Shown here piece after piece: positions 57,520 through 64,000 of a DNA stretch of 64,000 bases (the first letter of the stretch is position 1; each line of letters starts with the position of its first letter). The stretch lies in the NCBI RefSeq assembly GCF_017354945.1, contig NZ_CP071503.1:496001-560000 (forward strand), given 5' to 3'. The DNA is from Shewanella avicenniae. GTDB lineage: Bacteria > Pseudomonadota > Gammaproteobacteria > Enterobacterales > Shewanellaceae. The position numbers and the translations under genes were made by a program. The notes beneath the pieces are model-generated. The model worked only from the letters and a program-made list of their open reading frames with translations, did not search any database and was not told the origin of the DNA.

Positions 57520-60294
57520 TTAGAATTGATAACTTGCCCCAACGTAGAAGGTGCGACCGCTTTCGGTGGTGTTGTATGGACGGTCATCTGAGCTGGAGTA
57601 TTGCTCTTCACGCTCATTACTCAGGTTAACGCCTTCAATGGTCACTTTGAGATTTTCGCTGACATTGTAGTGCGCTGAGAAATCCCAATAACGGGTGCCG
57701 TGGTAACCGTTTTCATCTTCATCGGCGGTGCCGCCACGTTCAGTGCTGACTGAGTTGAGATAACCGCTACGTTCCGCCATTGATACGCGTGCGCCCCAAT
57801 TATCTGTTTCGTAATACAGGGTGATGTTGGTGGTGTGATCTGACAAGCCTAAGAAAGGTTTGTTGACTGCTACCGTTTCACCTAAGTCATTATCGAATAC
57901 TGAATACACCGCATCGCCCGCGGCGTGGGTGTAGTTGAGGATCATGCCGAAGTTATTAAATGGCGCTGGCAAGAAGTCAAAGTCACGTTGCAGCGCAAAT
58001 TCCCAACCATCAAAGGTGGAATCGTCCATGTTAACTGGGCGCGTCCATTGGGTTTCAGTGCCACCGGTCACCGCCATGCCGTCAGAGGTGGTTTGCCCTG
58101 CAATCAAATCGGTCGAGAAGCCCGTGTCACTGTATGGCACATATGCGGTTTGGTTGAAGATGAAGTTATCAATATCCTTGCGGAAGTATGATAGTGCAAT
58201 GTAGCCCGTTTGGTTGTCGAAGTAGTATTCGGCAGCAACACCATAATTGTTTGATTCATAAGGTTTCAAATTCGGGTTGCCGGAGCTGATTTTGACATCA
58301 TCTTCAACTGATACTGTGCCTGATACCGTCAGGTTTGACAGCGACGGACGGGTCAGGTTTTTACCTGCGTTGGCACGCAATACCAGATTATCCGTCACGC
58401 TCCACGCTAGGTTCAGTGTGGGCAGGCTGCCGCTGTATGCACCATCAACCGATACCTGCTCGTGGTTCACATAACCTTTTGAGGTGATGTCGCTATCGTA
58501 ATAGCGCACACCGAGATTGCCGCGCAACTCACCTGCGTCGCCGAGATCCGCAAAGAAGTTATACTGCGCGTACAGTGCTAGGGTGTCTTCAGTGACATTG
58601 TCGTCTTCACCGTCAAAGGCAAAGTGACGATCAATATTGAATTTGTCCAGCGTGCCATATACTTGGGTGCTCAACCAAGATTGCTTATCAAAGCCGTGGT
58701 TGATGAACACCAAATCAGGATCTACAACATCGCTAACGCTGCCGTCTGACCACTGACTTCTCAAGCGGTCGGTCTGTTCTTGATACCCAGTACCTTGGTT
58801 TTCGTACTGTTTGTAAGAGGCGCCAAATTCTATGCTTTGGAAGCTGTCTAGTGCGTATTCAAAATCGACTTTGGCGATGTCAAAGCTGTTATCTACCTGT
58901 TCACGGCCTAAATCGATCTCATGGTATTTAAACGCATCAATGTCGGTTGGGTCATAGCCATTGTTGTAGGTGTTGGTGGCGTAGAAGGGATCTTGGCTGT
59001 AGTCGATGGTCATATCGCCAAATGATTCTAAGTACACTTTGGCGCTGTTGGTATCAAACTTACTTTCCATGTGGCCTACATAGGCTTGCATGGCCAGATC
59101 AGCATTGAGCTGCCAATCCATATTCAGCGCGACTTGGCTTACATCGGTTGTCGCTTGTTGGTGACGGCTTTCAGAGTGAATCGCGGCATTTTCCCATTCG
59201 CTGTAAACCGCTTCATTGCGCTCGTTGAGTTGCAAATCGGTTAGGCGAGAACAGATCGAGTTATCTTTGCCATTAACGGTTAAATAGCCAGGGCCAGCAC
59301 AACCTAAGTTGGTGGAGCTTTGTGAACCACGGCTTTGTAAGTGATATTCATGACGGTCAGAATCGAGCTGGCCATACAGCGCATCTACACCAAATTGCAG
59401 GGTGTCAGATGGGCGATATTGCAGTGCCAAGGTGGCACCGGTGCGGCTTTGGTCAGCGTTATATTGCGAGTAACGGTTACCACGGGAGAAGCGCACTTGG
59501 TTGTCGTTGATGGCTTGTTGCGTGTCTGCGTCAAGTTCACTGATGTCAGATCCACCGGTGGTGCGATAGCGCCAGCGGTAGTTGTTGTAGCCTTGTTCGC
59601 TGGTATTGCGGTTGCTGTAGGCTAAAGAGACCAGTGCGCCAAAATCTCCCCAAGTGTTCGATAGCAAAAAAGCAACCCGTGGTGAGGTATCACTGGTTTG
59701 CGAGTTATCGCCTGCTTGCACGTTTACCGCGCCTTTAAAGCCATCATAATCAAACGGTTTTGCAGTTCTTAGTGCCACAGTACCGCCAATACCGCCCTCA
59801 TCCATATCAGCAGAAAAACTTTTTTTGACGTCGATTTGGTTAAACAACTCAGCGGCAAAGATGTTGAAGTCAAATGCACGAGAGGTGTTGGTGTTGCCGC
59901 GGTTATCCATGGGTGAGTCTGAGGTACCGAGCGCTTCCATGCCGTTCAATTGTACTTGGGTAAAGGTTGGGCCTAAACCACGCAATGAGATCTGCCGACC
60001 TTCGCCGCCTTCGCGGGTAATGGTTACCCCTGGAATGCGTTGCAGCGATTCCGCCAAGTTCAAATCAGGAAACTGGGCAATATCTTCTGCCAGAATAGTG
60101 TCTTGGGCACCTACCGCATCTTTTTTCAAATCGGTGGCTTTCACAAGGCCAGAACGAAAGCCTTTGACTTCGATCTTCTCAATATCGTTATTCGCGCCAT
60201 TGTGAGTTGCTAAGGCATCTTCTGCCATGGCAGGTGCATTCAACAAGGCACTAATCGTCAGCGCAAGCAGTGAATATTGACTACGGTGTTTCAT
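57520..60294 (-). CDS. TonB-dependent outer-membrane receptor
   Basis: 924 residues. Signal peptide (YSLLALTISALLNAPAMA), TonB-box region IEKIEVKGF, plug domain (about 65-190, LAESLQRIPGVTITREGGEGRQISLRGLGPTFTQVQLNG), then a 22-strand barrel ending VGASYQF. Belongs to the Caulobacter/Xanthomonas-type receptor group often used for sugars and other non-siderophore nutrients. GGAG lies before ATG 60294; the frame extends to 60363 within the upstream gene. It begins 23 bp after the phospholipase stop, so the two are an operon. Confidence 0.92.
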   Translation of the reverse strand: MKHRSQYSLLALTISALLNAPAMAEDALATHNGANNDIEKIEVKGFRSGLVKATDLKKDAVGAQDTILAEDIAQFPDLNLAESLQRIPGVTITREGGEGRQISLRGLGPTFTQVQLNGMEALGTSDSPMDNRGNTNTSRAFDFNIFAAELFNQIDVKKSFSADMDEGGIGGTVALRTAKPFDYDGFKGAVNVQAGDNSQTSDTSPRVAFLLSNTWGDFGALVSLAYSNRNTSEQGYNNYRWRYRTTGGSDISELDADTQQAINDNQVRFSRGNRYSQYNADQSRTGATLALQYRPSDTLQFGVDALYGQLDSDRHEYHLQSRGSQSSTNLGCAGPGYLTVNGKDNSICSRLTDLQLNERNEAVYSEWENAAIHSESRHQQATTDVSQVALNMDWQLNADLAMQAYVGHMESKFDTNSAKVYLESFGDMTIDYSQDPFYATNTYNNGYDPTDIDAFKYHEIDLGREQVDNSFDIAKVDFEYALDSFQSIEFGASYKQYENQGTGYQEQTDRLRSQWSDGSVSDVVDPDLVFINHGFDKQSWLSTQVYGTLDKFNIDRHFAFDGEDDNVTEDTLALYAQYNFFADLGDAGELRGNLGVRYYDSDITSKGYVNHEQVSVDGAYSGSLPTLNLAWSVTDNLVLRANAGKNLTRPSLSNLTVSGTVSVEDDVKISSGNPNLKPYESNNYGVAAEYYFDNQTGYIALSYFRKDIDNFIFNQTAYVPYSDTGFSTDLIAGQTTSDGMAVTGGTETQWTRPVNMDDSTFDGWEFALQRDFDFLPAPFNNFGMILNYTHAAGDAVYSVFDNDLGETVAVNKPFLGLSDHTTNITLYYETDNWGARVSMAERSGYLNSVSTERGGTADEDENGYHGTRYWDFSAHYNVSENLKVTIEGVNLSNEREEQYSSSDDRPYNTTESGRTFYVGASYQF

Positions 60295-60317
60295 ATTTTC
60301 TCCAAGGGATTGGCGGT

Positions 60318-61460
60318 TTATGGGGTATCGCCAGTGTTGTTGGTGTAATTTTTCACTTGCCACAACGCACGGTTGGCAAAAGTGACTTGCCAGCCGCTTT
60401 GCGTTGCTTGAGGTGATGTAGGGTAGAAATCAGTTGAAATCAGCTGTGCGCCACTGCTGACCGCTGCAGCAAATTGTTGTTGGCGTTGCGTGGTCGTTGC
60501 ACTGAAATCGGCATCAGCGCGGGTGCGCACTAAAAAGCCTTGTTGAACCAGTTGCTTAATTTGCTGCTGTTGGGTGATGGGGTCGTTGCAGATCATCAAG
60601 GCTGCTGCTGGGTCATCACTGGCGTAAGATGCAAAAAATAGCGGCTGGCCGGATTGTGCGGCGCGTAACTGCTGCTGTTGTGGCGCATTGCCATCAAAGA
60701 TAAAAATGAATCTACCGCGCAGTTGCTCGACTGTCGGCCAGCCCTGTCGTAGCACCGCTTGACGCACGCTTTTGGCATCGCCTTGCAATTGCGAGGGGGT
60801 AAACAGTGCATCGCCTAAGCTGGCGCGAAGGGTGTTTTGTAAACGTTCAAAGGTGGCAGCGTTGAACTGCGCCGGTTGAGCGCCACCAATAAAGTCCGGT
60901 TTGCGCTCTTTTACATTCATCAAAATAAACAGCGGTAGATGCTGCGGGTGTTGCTGCGACCATTGCTTCAGTTGTTGTAAGCAATCGGTTAACTGTAAAC
61001 AGTCGGAGCGCACATCGATGTCAGGAATATGAAATACCTTAAAGCCAGGTTGCCCCAGCGCTTGTTGCTCAGCAGGGCTAAATAACGCCGTTGAGGTGAG
61101 TTTGCCAGCTAGCGGATCACTGAAACGTTTGCCGTCAGGGTCGTCCAGCACGTCGATTTCTAATTGGCGCAAGCCCAAATCCAACTGTTGTAGCAGCGGT
61201 AGGTGGTAATAATTAATTTGGCTAAATAGCTGTGGATCTTGTTGTTGAATCCAATTGCCAACGGCCGACGGTATTTGCTGCTTGTAGCTGTTATGCGAGC
61301 CAACGAACTGATAATCAGTGATTTTCAGCGGCGCTGCAGTGATAGTTGGGTTGGTTGTGGCCCCGGATGTCGCACTCATCAAGCCGAAAAGGCAATAAAA
61401 ACACAGGGCAAGCCTGCGCTTGAAGTTGGGCATAATGGCGTTAATGTGGCGTAACTGCAT
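60318..61460 (-). CDS. Secreted Ca2+-dependent phosphoinositide-type phospholipase C
   Basis: 380 residues. Signal peptide (LALCFYCLFGLMSATSGA), then a PI-PLC-like barrel. Catalytic histidines are visible as His56 (FVGSHNSYK) and His144 (FKVFHIPDID), with LRQLEIDVLDD (Glu101, Asp103) as the probable metal site, matching the Ca2+-dependent bacterial PI-PLC-C1 family. Likely cleaves inositol phospholipids or related phosphodiesters outside the cytoplasm; the downstream receptor may import the product. ATG 61433 is an alternative start. Confidence 0.82.
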   Translation of the reverse strand: MQLRHINAIMPNFKRRLALCFYCLFGLMSATSGATTNPTITAAPLKITDYQFVGSHNSYKQQIPSAVGNWIQQQDPQLFSQINYYHLPLLQQLDLGLRQLEIDVLDDPDGKRFSDPLAGKLTSTALFSPAEQQALGQPGFKVFHIPDIDVRSDCLQLTDCLQQLKQWSQQHPQHLPLFILMNVKERKPDFIGGAQPAQFNAATFERLQNTLRASLGDALFTPSQLQGDAKSVRQAVLRQGWPTVEQLRGRFIFIFDGNAPQQQQLRAAQSGQPLFFASYASDDPAAALMICNDPITQQQQIKQLVQQGFLVRTRADADFSATTTQRQQQFAAAVSSGAQLISTDFYPTSPQATQSGWQVTFANRALWQVKNYTNNTGDTP

Positions 61461-61531
61461 TTATGGCTGCTGGATTGAATGATCTCTGCAACTAAAGAGT
61501 AAAAAGATGTCTAAACGGGGACAGCCACAGT

Positions 61532-61556
61532 TGAAGCTTCATCAAATCTTCATATT
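61532..61556. promoter_or_regulatory. Possible PhoB-type direct repeat in the phospholipase/kinase intergenic region
   Basis: CTTCATCAAATCTTCATA holds CTTCAT twice at 11-bp spacing, the periodicity of Pho boxes, overlapping a 10-bp palindrome TGAAGCTTCA (61532-61541). The sequence is only loosely like CTGTCAT, and as written it points towards the kinase gene rather than the phospholipase. Weak. Confidence 0.2.
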
Positions 61557-61740
61557 GGCCGATGGGTCATACACAGGTTTTTGGCAGCAAAAACGCCGAA
61601 AAAAGGCGAGGTGGTGTTGTGCTTTAGTGCTTAATTTACGTCGAAATTCAGCCATTGGTGACTTTGTTTTCTAAGCTAAGCTGCTATCATTAATGGCTAT
61701 TTTTCGCTGTTTTGCCAATCGTCGTATCCAAGGGTAGCGG

Positions 61741-64000
61741 ATGAAATCCACTGAGCCAGATCTCCAGCTTAAATCGCCAATTCAAAAAAACTACAACCGA
61801 GCAGTGTTTTACACCTATATCGGGGTGTTGGTGTTGGCCTCGTTGACCGCTTGGCTCTACTTTGAACGCCAAAAAAATGAGCAGATGGTGCAGCGTGAAG
61901 AGCAGATTGATCGTCACGTGATGCAGATTGACCTGTTGTTGGAATCCAGTATTCGCGCGGTCAAAAGCTTACGTAATATTGCCGTTGATCATCTGCGCCT
62001 CGCGGAAGATGTTCGCAAAGACCGATTACCGCAGTACCAGAAATTTAATGAACAAGGGCAATACTTTACCCTAGAGCCGACCTACGCCAACAGCGGCCAG
62101 CCGTTTACCAATATGGGGCGGATTACCGGTGTCGGCTCACTGGATGGCCGCAACGAAAAGTTCTATCAAGAGTTACAGATGCTGTTTGAGCTGTCGCTGT
62201 CATTTCCAGTTGCGAAGGAAGCGGCACCTAAAGCTTCGGCCATCTATTACATCTCCAAGCGGCGAATGATGTCCTACTTCCCTTGGCCAACAGATGAGAT
62301 GCGCTTTCGCGATGACATGCTGACCCGCAAGCAGTTTCAACTGGCCACGCCAGAGATGAACCCACAACGCAGCGTGTTTTGGAGTGAGGCCTACGTTGAT
62401 AGTGCAGGCAACGGGCTACTGACCACGCTCGGGGTGCCGATTTATCTCGATAACGATTTTATTGGTTCGATCAATCTTGATATGACCTTGGCGTCGCTGG
62501 CCAAGCAGATCCGTCTCTATTTCAAAATGCCGGGCACAGTGATTCTGCTCGACCAAGGCAACAATATTCTGTCCCATAGCGATTTTGATACCTCAAGCAT
62601 TAACCGTGTGTATCACATCAGCCAGCGCCTGCCGCCGGAACTGCATTCGCTGCCAGAATCTGAACTGTTTGATGCCCACGAAGGGATGATTCGCAACGGT
62701 TACTACATTCACTCGGTTGCGCTGCACAATGCACCGTGGCGTTTGCTGTACCTGCAAAACGTCGATGAGATGTTTTCTGACTCGCTAGAAAAATTGAAAG
62801 CCACCTTCTTTTTGGTGGTGCTGGCGTTGTCGATTTTGGTGACAATCGTGCACTGGCAAACTCGCCGCTCATTTGTGAGCCCTGCATCGAGATTGTTGTC
62901 GCATCTCGAAGAGTGCTCCCGTGCGCCACGGCGACCACCGACGCGCATCAATAAAGACTGGCTGCCTTGGTTTAAGTTGGTTAGCCGCATTTTTGAAGAA
63001 AACCAACAGTACACCAAGCACTTGGCCGAACAGAATAAACGCCTCGATAAGCTGGTGGCACGGCGTACTGAACGTTTACGCGAAACCACCGAACGCCGTG
63101 AGCAAGAGTTTGCCCTGCTGCGTTCTTTGCTTGATAGCATTCCAGAAGCGATTGTATTTAAAGATAAAGATGGCAAGTATCTCGGTTGTAACCGTTCAGC
63201 CGAACGGGTGATTGGTTACAGTGAAAGCGAGATGATTGGTCTGAGTGATGATGATCTGATGCCCGCTGAAATGGCGGCGCGGGTCAGAGATGAAGACCAA
63301 CGTATTCTGCGCGACAAAGTGCCGATGCGTTATCAAGAAAAGGTGGAGCTGGCTGGTAAGCCGGTGTTGCTGGATACGCTCAAACTGCCGTTCTACAACC
63401 GCCGCAGCGAATTGCAGGGGTTGATTGTGGTGTGGCGCGATGTCACCCGTGAATATGAATCGGCCGAGCAGTTACGCTTGTCTGAAGAGCGCTATCATCT
63501 GGCGATGGACGCGGTGGAAGACGGTCTGTGGGACTGGTATCTCGATTCGGAACAGATCATCTGTAACGCCTCGTTTTATACTATGTTGGGCTATCAGCCG
63601 AACGAATTCCCATTGTTGCTCAATAAGATGGCAACGCTGGTTCATCCTGATGATCTTGAGCGCGTCGACGAGTATCGCTTGGGCTATTTGGCCAATCCTG
63701 ATGGCGTGTTTGAGATTGAATTCCGTATGCTCGGTAAAAATGGTCAGTACCATTGGTTGCTCTCTCGTGGCCGCATGGTGGAATTTACCGAAGATAATCA
63801 GCCGAAGCGGATGTTGGGTACCCACAAGGATATTACGCGGCAGAAAAGTAACGAAGTGGCGCTGCTTGAGGCCAAACGTGATGCGGAACTGGCAAACCTC
63901 TACAAGAGCGAGTTCTTGGCCAACATGAGCCATGAAATCCGCACGCCAATGAACGCGATTATTGGCATGTTGCAGTTGGCACAGCGTACCCCGCTGACTG
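61741..64000 (+). CDS. Membrane sensor histidine kinase with two PAS domains (partial)
   Basis: The first 753 residues; the frame runs off the window. Membrane helix 1 (about 21-43), an extracytoplasmic sensing domain (about 45-350, Cache-like), helix 2 (about 352-373), a linker coiled coil, PAS 1 (about 458-575, [19 protein letters not shown]) and PAS 2 (about 580-700, [14 protein letters not shown]), then a HisKA domain with phospho-acceptor His731 in [19 protein letters not shown]. The ATPase and possible receiver domains lie beyond the window, so hybrid status is unknown. AAGGG precedes ATG 61741. Divergent from the phospholipase-TonB operon. Confidence 0.92.
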   Translation, partial: MKSTEPDLQLKSPIQKNYNRAVFYTYIGVLVLASLTAWLYFERQKNEQMVQREEQIDRHVMQIDLLLESSIRAVKSLRNIAVDHLRLAEDVRKDRLPQYQKFNEQGQYFTLEPTYANSGQPFTNMGRITGVGSLDGRNEKFYQELQMLFELSLSFPVAKEAAPKASAIYYISKRRMMSYFPWPTDEMRFRDDMLTRKQFQLATPEMNPQRSVFWSEAYVDSAGNGLLTTLGVPIYLDNDFIGSINLDMTLASLAKQIRLYFKMPGTVILLDQGNNILSHSDFDTSSINRVYHISQRLPPELHSLPESELFDAHEGMIRNGYYIHSVALHNAPWRLLYLQNVDEMFSDSLEKLKATFFLVVLALSILVTIVHWQTRRSFVSPASRLLSHLEECSRAPRRPPTRINKDWLPWFKLVSRIFEENQQYTKHLAEQNKRLDKLVARRTERLRETTERREQEFALLRSLLDSIPEAIVFKDKDGKYLGCNRSAERVIGYSESEMIGLSDDDLMPAEMAARVRDEDQRILRDKVPMRYQEKVELAGKPVLLDTLKLPFYNRRSELQGLIVVWRDVTREYESAEQLRLSEERYHLAMDAVEDGLWDWYLDSEQIICNASFYTMLGYQPNEFPLLLNKMATLVHPDDLERVDEYRLGYLANPDGVFEIEFRMLGKNGQYHWLLSRGRMVEFTEDNQPKRMLGTHKDITRQKSNEVALLEAKRDAELANLYKSEFLANMSHEIRTPMNAIIGMLQLAQRTPLT

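Overview
The window looks like chromosomal DNA of a Shewanella-like gammaproteobacterium (Alteromonadales). The evidence is protein similarity and gene order: hemY-hemX-hemD-hemC opposite cyaA; lptM-lysA-dapF-DUF484-xerC-yigB; rpsF-priB-rpsR-rplI; rnr-motX-purA; rplM-rpsI; degQ-degS; and the rpoN/lpt/kds/mla/murA block. A sodium-type flagellar stator gene (motX), DUF481 and TonB-receptor genes, and a single Do-family protease (degQ) with degS point the same way. Most of the window is housekeeping DNA. No rRNA or tRNA gene, CRISPR array, prophage or intact insertion sequence was seen.

Layout. 1-3176: haem synthesis operon on the minus strand, entering through a partial hemY. 3386-10757: cyaA, then convergent cyaY, then lptM-lysA-dapF-DUF484-xerC-HAD. 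10928-19282: accessory stretch with HupE/UreJ, a GntR/FCD regulator, a large secreted DUF5695-like protein, a methyltransferase, a MetE-like methyltransferase behind tandem MetJ boxes, and padC opposite a LysR gene. 19395-29524: ribosomal and RNA-processing genes (rplI, rpsR, priB, rpsF, rlmB, rnr), motX, purA, rpsI-rplM and zapE. 29812-33651: degQ, degS, rraB and an acyltransferase. 33808-36238: the oddest stretch, with small proteins, mnmD, three degenerate repeats and a possible sigma-54/NtrC control region. 36239-49021: OmpA-family lipoprotein, the npr-rapZ-ptsN-hpf-rpoN-lptBAC-kdsCD block, and the divergent mlaFEDCB-ibaG-murA operon. 49105-57344: a degenerate GGDEF protein beside a receiver-CheC protein, DUF3530, rapA, PIN-PhoH and an ECF sigma factor. 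57520-61460: a TonB receptor with a secreted phosphoinositide-type phospholipase C. 61741-64000: a partial multi-PAS histidine kinase.

Most notable: (1) two adjacent small genes (29 and 63 residues) on the minus strand at 35543-35877 lie behind a good sigma-54 -24/-12 match, with a near-perfect NtrC dyad and a second weaker one about 130 and 150 bp upstream of the predicted start. (2) Just beyond them are three tandem units with a conserved TATCG-loop-CGATA hairpin; two carry a short reading frame ending FYRWGR. (3) A GGDEF protein has lost its catalytic motif (KGETL) but kept an RxxD I-site, so it looks like a c-di-GMP receptor. (4) Candidate regulatory sites fit the genes beside them: MetJ at the MetE-like gene, sigma-28 at motX, sigma-E at degQ and CRP at cyaA. 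All regulatory calls were made by eye and are inference.
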